Below are positions 46,455 through 56,444 of a stretch of DNA of 64,000 nucleotides, piece by piece (position 1 is the stretch's first letter; every line of letters begins with the position of its first letter). The notes under the pieces are model-generated. The model saw only the letters and a program-made list of their open reading frames with translations, searched no databases and was not told the DNA's origin. The translations under genes were made by a program, and so were the position numbers. Where the stretch lies: NCBI GenBank assembly GCA_932521025.1, contig OW051469.1, positions 9,746,398 to 9,810,397 of the forward strand, in the 5' to 3' direction. This DNA comes from Oscheius onirici. Taxonomy: Eukaryota; Nematoda; Chromadorea; Rhabditida; Rhabditidae.

Positions 46455-46681
46455 ATGAAATTTCTGCTTATCGCCGTCGCTGTAATTTTTATAGTTCTTG
46501 TAACGGTCGATTGTGCCTGCTACAATTGTCACACATCTTATCCAAGCCCTGCAAGCTTTAAAGAAAGATTTCCGACTTTCCAGGTAAGAGCATTTAATCA
46601 AACGTTCAACACTTTTAGGACTTTCTAAATCACCGGCATGCTGGCAACGTGCGAGGCTTTATAGGGAACGGAGCCTTCTGA
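46455..46681 (+). CDS. small secreted peptide, two exons
   Basis: A signal peptide (MKFLLIAVAVIFIVLVTVDC) precedes ACYNCHTSYPSPASFKERFP. A GTAAGA donor follows TFQ, and after an intron of about 35 bp the frame continues DFLNHRHAGNVRGFIGNGAF and stops at 46681. The mature peptide of about 42 residues has one CxxC pair and a Gly/Phe-rich end. It may be a neuropeptide-like or antimicrobial peptide; neither can be shown. It sits 290 bp downstream of the two-TM protein gene on the same strand, compatible with but not proving an operon. Confidence 0.55.
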
Positions 46682-46925
46682 TCTGTGTCCTTAATTTGGC
46701 ATATACTTGTCTCTTCTTGATAGTAAAGTTTTTGAACCTATAGTCCTAGCCGTTCTTTCGCATTGCTGAAGCGAACCCCTCTCATAAAACGTCAAAGTCG
46801 TAAACTTGATGAACTTCATAGGCGTTTCCTAGCACTTTTCACTTTGCCTGCTAACTGAACCCTTACTCTCCATAACTGACCTCTCTAACGATTGGAATCT
46901 TTACTTTCTTTCATTTAGTTTCTAG

Positions 46926-47043
46926 ATGAAACTGCTTCTTCTTGCCCTTCTTCTCGTGGCTACAGTCTCAGCTGTTCTAACCGGCCAGAATGAAACATGT
47001 TGAACAATTCCAGAAGAAATGGCTCGACTATTATGACAATTAA
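46926..47043 (+). pseudogene. broken copy of the 20244-20467 secreted peptide gene
   Basis: The signal-peptide part (MKLLLLALLLVATVSAVLTG) and the last part of the gene (CAGAATGAAACATGTTGAAC through ATTATGACAATTAA) match the intact gene at 20 kb. Everything between them is missing, including the DFKDPERIRMRIQEYIQ segment, the intron and the start of exon 2. The join puts the rest out of frame and creates an early stop after GQNETC. It has the same convergent position relative to its collagen as the intact gene, so it was duplicated with that collagen and then lost its middle. Confidence 0.75.
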
Positions 47044-47075
47044 TGCAAATTAAAGGTTTATTGACTCTACTAGTT

Positions 47076-48004
47076 TTAACGACGAGTTCCGTCCTCGAAG
47101 AAGACTCCTCCATCGAGAGCACAGTACTTGGGACAGATTCCCTTCTCTCCTTGACTTCCTTCCTCTCCCGGCTGGCCTGGGCTTCCAGGCTCTCCGTCAT
47201 TACCAGGGGAGCCAGGCTGACCGGGTTCTCCCTTCTCTCCATTTTCTCCAGGGGCTCCGTCCTTTCCGGGTTCTCCGTTAGGTCCCTTGGGTCCAGGTTG
47301 ACCAGGACGTCCAGCCGGTCCAGGCTCTCCAGGCCTGGGTTCTCCACTTGGTCCAGGTTCGCCAGCAGGTCCAGGAGGTCCGGGCTTTCCAGCGGGTCCA
47401 GGACGACCGTTGCTTCCCTTGTTTCCGGGTTCTCCAGCCTCGCCGTCAGGTCCCTTCTTTCCAGGTCCGCCAGGAGCTCCAGGGTTTCCAGCTGCGCCAG
47501 GGGGACCAGCAGGGCCGGGAGGACCAGCGGGACAGGGCTTGCAGGGAGGAGGAGTGATGGGCTCACAAGCTGTAACACTTGTCAACAAAAAAATGGTAAC
47601 ACTTACGCTGCTGAGGAGGACGTCCAGGATTTCCTGGGAGTCCAGGAGCTCCGGGCTTTCCAGGTCTTCCGGGTCGTCCAGAGACTCCTTGGGGTCCAGC
47701 AGGTCCAGGTAGACAGCATCCTTGGCACTGGTCGGCTTGACGGGCAACCCTGGTGCGGTTGGTGGAGGGAAGAGCATAGACCTCGGCCCAAGTGTTCTTG
47801 GCATTGGCCTGACACTCCTTCAGCTCTCTTTGCATCTGGCCTCTCACGTGATGAACGTAATTGGAGACCATTGGCAGAGTAACACAGACCGAAAGAACGG
47901 CAACAGTCGAGAAAGTCACGGCAGCATAACCGACGAAGCGGTATGCCTAGATTACTATATTTGGTAGCTTCAACAATAACCTTAATCTTGGAGTCGATGT
48001 CCAT
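47076..48004 (-). CDS. cuticle collagen, copy 2 (inverted duplicate)
   Basis: Exons 47981-48004, 47607-47946 and 47076-47569 mirror collagen copy 1. The protein is nearly the same over exons 2 and 3; examples of differences are MVSNYVHH for MVSHYVHH and SGEPRPGE for SGEPKPGE. Intron 2 is also conserved. Exon 1 encodes the same MDIDSKIK but with three silent changes in 24 bases, and intron 1 and the promoter are unrelated. Family hallmarks are those of cuticle collagens: a TRVAR processing site, a CQGCC cluster, Gly-X-Y blocks and a terminal CPKYC. The two genes probably make interchangeable procollagen chains but may be expressed at different times because their promoters differ. Confidence 0.96.
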
Positions 48005-48282
48005 TGCTGGAAGCGTCTGTCACTCTATCGAAAACGCTTCTTTAAGTACTAGAAGTCACGACCTTCAAAGCCCCGTTCCAGTCAGTAATGTCCCGGGTAA
48101 AAATGTTTGTGACCGATCACTATCATAGACACAATCATCAAGAGCACAGGTTGTTTGCTTCGAGTCAATTAGAGGATGATTACCGGTGATAAAGAGGAGG
48201 CCGATGAATGGCCCTAATCAGACAGCGAGCTCGTCGAGATCGCCACTTATCGCATTCTCATCGCGCTACTCAGTGGCCAACC

Positions 48283-49712
48283 ATGGGTCTGAACTTTCTC
48301 GACATCCTGGTCATCATTCCAGCTGTGGTTACCATCCCGCTACATATTGCCATCATCACTGTAACTCTGCTAAATTTGAGGGACAAATTGATTAGAAACA
48401 TGTACTTCATGCTCGTTATTTCACAGGTTAGTCGCACCCATAATTTCTCGACACCGGCGACAGACTAGGTCTTGGGGCTGTTTTGACAATTTCGTGCGTT
48501 CAACAACCCGGCGTTCATCCTTCCGTAGGTCGGTAAATTGGTAGTAGCTTGCTAAACGTTCGTGGAGTCAGACTTGGCATCTGTCCATATTATCGAACGT
48601 AAGCCTGATTTCTCTGGGCCAATGAGCTTGCTATGGAGTACGGGACGAATTTAGTGTTAATTTTATTTACAACTTTGTAAAATATTTTTTGAACCGCGGA
48701 ATTTCAGAGCATACTGGATGTCTTCTGTATGGTCTGCCAAGTGTTTTTCCACGTTGCCCCTCACATTCAAATTGTAGCCGATTTCATCTGGTCAATGAGA
48801 AGCAGCTCTCTCCCAGCCTGGTGCTTTATCCACATGTACTTTTTCCTCCTCGCCCGATCAGTTGGAATTGTGCTAATTTGTCTTCAACGTTCACTATCAA
48901 TAGCCTATCCATTCTCCTACGTCAACATGCTGGTCAATTCAGTTCCGGGAGTCTGTGTCGTTCTCTTCCACTTTACGCTATCAGTTCTTCTACCCCTTCC
49001 GATATTCTACTCCCTGAAAGGGTTCCAGCTAGCGAGCAAGAATCTTGACTACGTGATGACAGTCGAAATGATACAGGTAGAAATGAGTCGAGAGCGACAG
49101 GTCACACTCTTTTTCAGACTATTAGCAGCAGTCGGCTTTTTGGAACGGTCGTCGTCTCACTGGCCACAGTCGTATCGATAGCGGCACTGGGACACAGCTA
49201 CTTTTATGCGGGAATCAAGCCAGTCAGAGGAATGTGAGTAAGCTCGAATCTAGTAGCGTCTAGTTTCTTGGGAGAAGAATCAAAATGAGTCCTAGTCGTT
49301 CAAGGCGCCCTCATCTCGCCGCAGCTATGCAATTTCACAAGCAAGCCATTCATGACAAATTCATTTCCAGAAAGATGAAAAACGACGTAAACATTCTCAA
49401 AGTTGTGACAATCTACTTGATCTCGTACTTTGGCCTGGCGGGCTATGTTGCTCTCCTGTTTACCGTCTTCTACACCGAAGAGGTTTGCACAATTAGCTCT
49501 CAAAATAAATGTATCTGTTTTAGTACACACTAACAGACGACCACGAATACTCTCTGGTGTCTGTACTATTTTCCTGCATACAGCCGTGGCTCCTCCTCCT
49601 CCTGCTCCCCTATTTTCGATACCAGATTTTCTGCTGCACAACGCCGCCTCCGCCGCCGAGAATAACGACAGCAACCAATCGAGTAGCACCGATGATGCCA
49701 GTGAAATTTTAA
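48283..49712 (+). CDS. seven-TM serpentine (chemosensory-type) receptor
   Basis: Exons encode successive hydrophobic helices: LDILVIIPAVVTIPLHIAII (TM1), NMYFMLVISQSILDVFCMVC (TM2), CFIHMYFFLLARSVGIVLIC (TM3) followed by LQRSLSIAYPF, VCVVLFHFTLSVLLPLPIFY (TM4), FGTVVVSLATVVSIAALGH (TM5), VVTIYLISYFGLAGYVALLF (TM6) and YSLVSVLFSCIQPWLLLLLL (TM7). The LQRSLSIAYP segment after TM3 resembles the Arg-containing end of TM3 in nematode srg/srv-type receptors. Ligand unknown, probably a chemosensory cue. The C-terminus ends PMMPVKF at TAA 49710. It converges with collagen 3, whose stop is only 43 bp away. Confidence 0.8.
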
Positions 49713-49754
49713 AGAGATTCGTGTTTATTGCAAGCCCGGCCTTTGACAATACAC

Positions 49755-51531
49755 TTAAAACATTTTGAAAGAATGCATGGGATAGTTGTCTGTTCCTCCA
49801 ACAATGGGTCCAGTGGGGGCAGAGGCAGCAGTTGGAGCTGCTTGAGGTGCAGTCGGATAACTTTCAGCTGCTGGAGCAGCAGCGACTGTTTGGGCTGGAA
49901 CATTGTATTTTTCTGCAGCAGGAGCTGCTGGGGTAGCTTGAGCAGCAGCTTTTCCAGCTCCAGGATGTGCTTCCCCAGAGATTTCCTTCTCAGGAGCGGC
50001 TGTTGTCGTCTCCTCATGAGCTCCAATCACATACTCTTTTGTCTTCTCCTCTTCAGGAGCGGCAGCCTTCGTTTCTCCAGTCTCTTTGGGCGCATTGTAA
50101 GTATCTTGAGCGACTGGAGCAGCTTTAGCAGCCTCAGCAGGTGCAGCCGTCTGTTCAACTGGCTTCGGAGCTTCAGTAGGGGCTGCAGTAGTTGGAGCAG
50201 CAGTAGTGGCTGGGGCAGCTGTTGTAGATGCAGTTGTTACTGGAGCAGCCGAAGGTTTTACGTAGGATTCGGGTGCCGGAGCTGCTGCAGAAGCTGCTTG
50301 AGAAGCCGCTGCAGGTGCCTGATACGTGTTAGGGGCTGGAGCAGCAGCGGGAGCAGTTTGAGCAATGACAGCTGGTGCTTGGTACGTGTTGGTCGATGGC
50401 GCTGGAGCTGCAGCAGCTGGAGCAACTGCTTCGACAGTAGCTGCTTGAGGAGCAGCATAGCTTTCCTGCTGAGGAGCTGGAGCAGCAACAGCAGCAGACG
50501 GAGCGACGGATGCAATTGGTACCATGCTACGAGGTGGACAAGGGCAATAGGCGGCATCGTCTGAAAATAATTAAAATTTGAAGATGGTCAGGTCTCTTAC
50601 TTCCAGGACTTCCAGACTCTCCATCGGTTCCTTTACCACCAGGTTCTCCAGGCATTCCGTCTTTGCCTGCTGGTCCTGGAGGACCAGCAGGTCCTTCAGC
50701 TGCAGTTCCGCTAGTACCATCCATTCCTGCGGCTCCAGCAGGACCTGGAGGACCTGGAGGTCCCTCAGGGCCAGGAATGTTCATCATTCGAGTTCCACTC
50801 TCTCCGGGAGTTCCCATACCGCCAGGAGCTCCAGGGTTTCCATTCGGACCAAGAGGTCCAGGAGGTCCGGCTGGTCCAGCTTCACCAGCTCCACCGCCAA
50901 CGCCGTCAGCTCCAGGATTTCCTAGAGGTCCGGGAGGTCCGGCAGGACCGTCAGGGCCAGGAGGTCCAGCTTCACCCATTGGGCATTTGATACAGCCCTC
51001 GTGTGTCATCTGGACACCGACCATGTTTGTTCCCATAGCTCCAGGGACTCCTGCTTCTCCAGGATGTCCAGGCTCTCCGTCATGACCATTAGGACCAGGT
51101 GGACCAGGTGGTCCTGCAGGACATCCAGAAGAGGCAGTGCCGCAGTTGCATTGACCTCCGGAACTGGCAGTTGGGGCAGTTGAGACAAATGGAGATGATT
51201 CTTGAGGTCCACCTCCTACTGGAGCGTTATAACTTCCTGCAGTTCCCTGTGGAGCAGTGGCGTACTGTCTCTTTTCTCTTCTTTGTACGTGAACCATCGT
51301 ATCCCAGGCATCGTCAACATGGAACTATATGAGGATAAAAAATTGTTAAGTAAGGCTTACCTTAAATTGTTCGAGATCTTGGCGAATCTTCTGCTCAAAG
51401 TTGTTAATGTCATGGAAGATGAAAAGGGCACAGACGATAGCAGAAACGGCAGCTAGACCAGCTCCGCTGATCACTATTTGGAGAAAAAGGGACCGATTGG
51501 TCATCGCGGTAAAGGACAGATAGCTTGTCAT
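49755..51531 (-). CDS. cuticle collagen with long Ala/Pro/Thr-rich C-terminal tail
   Basis: Exons 51361-51531, 50601-51324 and 49755-50560 give an N-terminal hydrophobic segment ([20 protein letters not shown]). A furin-type site RREKR follows, then [20 protein letters not shown] (cysteine cluster) and several Gly-X-Y blocks broken by short interruptions (for example [13 protein letters not shown]). The triple helix ends at [16 protein letters not shown]. It is followed by about 255 residues of Ala/Pro/Thr-rich sequence with repeated TYQAPA, SYAAPQ, SYVKPS and TYNAPK words and scattered Tyr, ending HSFKMF. The tail is far longer than usual for cuticle collagens. Its Tyr-containing repeats could take part in dityrosine cross-linking; that is inference. 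Confidence 0.92.
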
Positions 51532-51653
51532 TAATGCGACTTATAACCGACGGGTGCCCGAGAACTGGTAGCACAGTATCCGGGTAAGTTGGACGCGCTA
51601 ATCGGGCAGGTTAGCTGCTAACATTGTGTAATTGATAGACATCAAGTTTATTG

Positions 51654-53648
51654 TCAAACTGCAGCGTATTGTATATCAAATTGAACGCTTCCCGTTCTGG
51701 AATATCCACTGACGGCCAGTATTTGCCCGAAGGACGTGGCTGTAGCTCCAGCTGAACAGCAGAATCTCATGCCTGTCAGTTCAAAATTTCCTGGGTGGAT
51801 TTCTACAGCTTGGGTTGTGCAGCTGGCATCACAATACTGGGCGGATAGAGAAGTCAGACGAATTTGAACACGTTTTCCAGCTGGAGCGTAAATCACCCAG
51901 TGGCACTCTTCCAAGTAGCCGCTGTTGCTAGCTGCTAGCTCGCCTCGGAATCCTGACCAATTGCTTCCAGCCTATTTTTTGTTACTGACTGTAGAAGTAC
52001 TTACATGAAGAATCTGGCCATTACAAGTTGGAGCTGTCCCTCTGTTCAAATTACTACAAACTGGTCCGGCAAATTGTGGCGGACAGATACACGACGTGCA
52101 TGTTTTTGAGTCTACAAAACCAGAGTTTTGACAAGCTGGAGCGGAAGGGCAAGCGTCTAAAACGGAATTCTTCAAAGAACATAAAATGCACTAACCTTTG
52201 CACTGATAAATAGCATTGATTCCTTTGATATCTCCAAACGAAGGCTTCGGTTTCTTGCCCATTGTAGACTGGTAGCGAGAATCGTGAGCAAGAACAGTTG
52301 GCTGATTGGGATTTGACGCGAAGGCATCTGAAAATATATTTCTATGGGTACAGCTTTGCTCTCAGGGTCGCTAGGGATGCATCACGGAGTTCATAAAACT
52401 AAGTGGTCGGGCAAGTGTAACTTCTTTGACGGTTGCGTAAAGCTTGATCACAATGTCTTTTCGGACAGCGGTTTTTCCGAAAGTTTAGAAGAAAATCTCG
52501 AAGAAGCACAGACATGCAAAATGCGCAACTATCAGGAGGCCATGTTCAGCAGGCGCCGACATGATACGGGAGGCGCACTGGACAGTTGACCAAAGCACAT
52601 TTAAAATGAATTTTCAGCAAACTTACAAGCACTGTACTGCATAATCGAACCGAAATCATAGCCAACGAATCTGGAAGTGCCCAATTCGTCAGGAACCTAA
52701 AGAATTTTATCTGACAGACTTTTGTAGCACCTTGACAAAATTTCTATACTTTGCATAGGGGACGTTTCCAAAATTAATCGCTACATGGTTATCTCTATCA
52801 GGTCTGGACTGGGTATGGTAGTAACCTAAATTGAATACAGTAAGAAAAACTGTCCCAAACCTAGAGCATGCCCCATTTCGTGAGCTGCCGCCGAGAACTA
52901 AAATCTATATGTAAATTTAAGAAAAGACAATTACTGTTTGACATCCCAATCCGAGACTAATATCCTGAGTGTTCCATCCACTCTGCTTCCCAATACTGCT
53001 CCAACAGCCGGACATTGGCACGAAACGGATTCTTGGTGAAGCCCAAGGGTGTTCGACGAAGCGAAGACACGTCATGCGACTCCAAAACTCGGCTGCTTGT
53101 CTGATTGCTGTTGTTCCTTCAGGGCCTGGAGTTTTTTGTTACATTTTTTCCGTATCCACCGACCAAATCCCTGCATAGCGTAATAAATCGGTCTATCTTT
53201 GCTCCACAGACGGTTATAAATTCCAAATTGGCGCTTCTTTCTGGAACTGTTTACAGTGCTTGCTGCATCAACAATAGCCGTTGCTTGCTCGACATTTAGG
53301 AGAATGTCTCCCTAAAAGTTTTTTTTTTGAATTGGGAAAATATAGATATCCTGCCTCAAAAAGGTAATCTTCCACATCCTTGTTCGCTTCAACTATTTCA
53401 TCAGTCTCTTTAGGAGTGGGTCCGGTTGTCTTCTGAAGCGAAGGCCTTGCCAGTATTTTTGGATTGAGTTTGTTTAAAATTTTCCGAACTGCTTCGAGCT
53501 GTTCAGGCGTGTTTTCTGTCCCCTTTGGAAGTAGTTGGGATATGGGCTGAACTAACTTTACAGTGCTTTATAGTGATAAACTTACATCAGTTTCTTGAGA
53601 GCTAACCAGAAGAAAAAAGGGCACCAACCAGAAGAAGAAGAAGAACAT
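51654..53648 (-). CDS. secreted astacin metalloprotease with EGF and CUB domains (NAS family)
   Basis: The start at 53648 gives a signal peptide (MFFFFFWLVPFFLLVSSQET) and then a prodomain with a basic cleavage site (SSRKKRQF). In the catalytic domain the zinc motif HEMGHALGYYH is split by an intron near 52865, and the Met-turn is SIMQYS. An EGF-like module (CPSAPACQNSGF..CICPPQFAGPVC) and a C-terminal CUB-like domain (WSGFRGELAASNSGYLEECH to VQFDIQYAAV) follow. All catalytic ligands are present. Nematode NAS enzymes of this layout act in the cuticle and extracellular matrix, including molting, so its position beside collagen genes is notable but may be chance. Confidence 0.93.
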
Positions 53649-53826
53649 GTCTGACTGACAATTCTTCTGTGTTCCATCCTGTAAACAGATTTCAGCAAAC
53701 TTGTGAGTAAGCAGAAGCTACAAACAAACTCAACAAACAAACTGTACCAGACAGGAAGTTACACAACAAGACTTACGTAACTTGGCTGAAAATGAGAATG
53801 TCTTTCACAGCGAAATTGTAATTGTG

Positions 53827-53945
53827 GCTTACGGCCACACCACGTTGAAAGTACGCCATCCCGTCCGATCTGGCAAGTCAAGCAACGTTGGGCCCGGTTA
53901 GTACTTGGATCGGAGACGGCTTGGGAATCCCGGGTGTCGTAAGCT
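53827..53945 (+). rRNA. 5S ribosomal RNA
   Basis: 119 nt, same sequence by eye as the 35 kb copy: GCTTACGGCCACACCACGTT at the 5' end, TTAGTACTTGGATCGGAGAC internally and GTGTCGTAAGCT at the 3' end, followed at once by a T-run (Pol III terminator). It lies in the gap upstream of the astacin gene, on the opposite strand to it. Confidence 0.97.
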
Positions 53946-54352
53946 TTTTATTTCCCACAACTTCACAAAACTTTTCAATCTAAGTTGTTAAAATTCATTT
54001 ACTCTTTGTCCTCTTCAGTTGCTCTCGAATCAGCAAAAACTGTAGTGCCTTCTTTTGTGACCGTCCCCAATGTCACTCTGTTTTTGCCATTACGAAGCTA
54101 TATACTTCAAGATTTTCCGTCCGACGTTCCACCTCTCTCCCAAAACAGCTCTTGCACGTCATTCGCGTACCTTTCACAACAATGTGCTGTCCCGTGTGTC
54201 CTCCGCGCAACCGGTTCAGCTGCCCGAGGGCATTCTCTGATTCACACTTCGAAGCTATTATCACACGTTACAACACGGACCGATGCCGTTGGACAACAAA
54301 GAAGAAGAAGGCAGCCCGAGACTCGTTGGTCTGCCATTCGCCTCGGCTACTC

Positions 54353-55279
54353 ATGCTGCTACTGCTAGCTCTATTCCCTACTGGTATCCCATTTTTCAAG
54401 CTCTATGACTTGTTTCAGCTGCGGCTCAGATAAACCTCGGACAGTTTGGATTCCATCCAACTGGTAATGGAGGCTGGGATTTGGGTCTTGGACAAAGTGC
54501 CAATATCATGGGTTTTGGAGGAGACAGAGGCCTGAAACTGGGTCAAGGACCTCAAGGATTCGGTCTACAGTGTGAGTTTTTTAAAGTGTCCAAGTTTTTC
54601 TGAAATTTTCCTATCAGGTACGATATTAAAGTTTTTCACATTCTGATGCTTTGATCAGATAGACCACCCGCCATAAAGCCTGCGCCTTGTCGGACCGTGA
54701 TTGATGTGATCTGACCGTGACAGCCCGAAAAACTTTCCAATGACATGTTTTCATTTCAGCTGGTGGCGGTGCACTTGTCGGTGGCGAGAGAATTGGCGTT
54801 GACTCTGGTCTCGGTGTTGCTCCGACCGGAGGCGTCGATCTCGGCAGTCAGCTGAACTTCGGCACACCGAATCCGAATCCCCTGTATCCCGGCGGACAAT
54901 TTGGATCATTTTTGGACAATATCAAAAAGTTCTTCTCCGGAATGTGTAAGCTCGATTTTTTATGCTTAAGTTTCCGTTTCCAGTCCCTCCAACGGCTCCA
55001 TCAGTCCTTCCAGGACCTGTCTCTGGACCAGTGGGACTTCCAGCTCCTCTTATCACTACAACCACCTCAAGACATCCAACTCTCCGAACAAGAATCGTTA
55101 AAGATGGAGATGAGAGAGAAGCTCTGGAAGTCACTGAACCTTCCTTCATCCACAAGTGGACTTCCTCGAGAGAAATCATACCAAAGTCAGGAGAAATCGA
55201 GACGCTGTCAGCTCTGGACGGCGAGTCGGAAAAGGTCGACAACAAATTTTTTGACAAGGTCACGAGTGAGTCGGCTTGA
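54353..55279 (+). CDS. secreted Gly/Pro-rich protein, unknown family
   Basis: A signal peptide (MLLLLALFPTAAA, with the last residues coming from exon 2) is followed by Gly/Leu/Gln-rich sequence (INLGQFGFHPTGNGGWDLGL, then SANIMGFGGDRGLKLGQGP and ERIGVDSGLGVAPTGGVDLG). A Pro-rich exon (PPTAPSVLPGPVSGPVGLP) and a charged end with SREIIPKSGEIETLSALDGE follow. Four exons join in consistent phase, and the stop is at 55279. AATAAA at 55393 serves its 3' end and overlaps the end of the convergent BTB gene. Composition suggests an extracellular matrix or cuticle-associated protein; no domain is recognised. Confidence 0.7.
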
Positions 55280-55403
55280 AAACCGGGAATACATCAAGTT
55301 CAGACAAGCCACGACAACTGCCCGGTCTCGTAGAATTCGGAGAAGATTAAGCATGCTTTAATAATTATATTTCATATTGTGTATTCAGCTTTAATAAAGA
55401 GAA

Positions 55404-56444
55404 TTATGGTGGAAGTGGTCGGGCTGCTTCGATTCGGCGGAGAGCAGATTTCGGTAGATGAATAGTCTGCCCGTTATCCCAAGTAACGTTGGCGCAAGTG
55501 TCACTCATTATCTGAACCAGATTCTCAGACTTTCTCTCCGTCTCACCTGAGTAATCTCTCCCCTCATTCCATTCATATGATGCTTCATTGGTTCCCAGTC
55601 AGTGTAGTTGATATCGAAAAGATATGAACATTTTGGGTCCTGGAACTCGTCACAGGCAATACATCGAGCAAGAGTGTGATTGTTCCGATCGTAGATGAAA
55701 GGAAGGGTCAGAGAGTCGTCGACCGAATATCGGACAAAGACACGCCAATAGAAGGAGACGGCGTCGCGACGCCAGGCCACCAGATCACCGAGAGTTAGTT
55801 CTGTACTGTTGCACATCTCCTAAAGAGTATTTCTTTGAAAAAAGAGGGACAGAGGAGCAGATAGACAGAGGGTCAGGGAAACTGGTACCGTATTATCTCT
55901 ATTAGAAGCACCCCTTTAAGTAAAAAATACGCAATTGCGTATTTGCATTTTTCGGGGTCAAGACGGCATTTTCTGGCTTTATAATGTTTTGCAAAGCTGT
56001 AGCCCCTGACGTCCTCTACAACTTTGCAGAACATCAAAAAGCTGAAAAATGTCGTCTTGACTCTGAAAAATGTGAATACGTAATTGAGTATTTCTTACGT
56101 AAGAGGGTGCTTCTAATAGAGGTAATACGGTATCTAACCTGTAGTCCCTGTAGACCATAGAACTGAGCCTCTCTCCTCAGCTCCTCACAGACGTCGTCGT
56201 CCTTAGGTGGATGGAAATCCGCCTCATCCCTCAAATAGTTGAGGACTTTGGCAAAGTGGGTCCCGTCACGATCTATGAACAGTTCAGCTCCGGGCACACT
56301 CCCCTTCCAGCGGTCTTCGATCAGCGTCGACAGGAACGTTGGAGACTGCTTGTTCAAAGTCATAGCTGTGGTTTCGAAGATGGTCCCGCCGACATTCAGT
56401 CGAATGCGATCTGAAGCGCCGCTGGAACAGCTCGGTCCTTCCAT
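55404..56444 (-). CDS. BTB/T1-domain (KCTD-like) protein
   Basis: Exon 1 (56139-56444) encodes MEGPSCSSGASDRIRLNVGG followed by TIFETTAMTLNK, FIDRDGTHFAKVLNYLRD and REAQFYGLQGLQ, the full T1/BTB tetramerisation signature (LNVGG..F.T, DRD, YLRD, EA.FYGL). Exons 2 (55547-55819) and 3 (55404-55511) add a C-terminal domain with LVAWRRDAVSFYWRVFVRYS and CANVTWDNGQTIHLPKSALR. KCTD proteins usually act as adaptors for cullin-3 ubiquitin ligases or as channel-associated subunits; which applies here is unknown. The first intron is filled almost completely by a palindromic repeat (55886-56132). Confidence 0.88.
55886..56132. mobile_element. full-length palindromic element with TACCGTA ends
   Basis: The ends TACCGTATTATCTCTATTAG and CTAATAGAGGTAATACGGTA are reverse complements. 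The inner part carries the GCAAAGCTGTAG / CTACAACTTTGCAG palindrome and GTCAAGACGGCATTTTC / AAAATGTCGTCTTGAC arms. The unit of about 247 bp is one long hairpin, lying inside the first intron of the KCTD-like gene. It links the short TTGTAG palindromes to the 23915-25885 element by its shared ends. Confidence 0.85.

Noticed and set aside
55886..56132. Coding exon between exons 1 and 2 of the KCTD-like gene
   Set aside because: The sequence is a full palindromic repeat; flanking exons join in phase without it.
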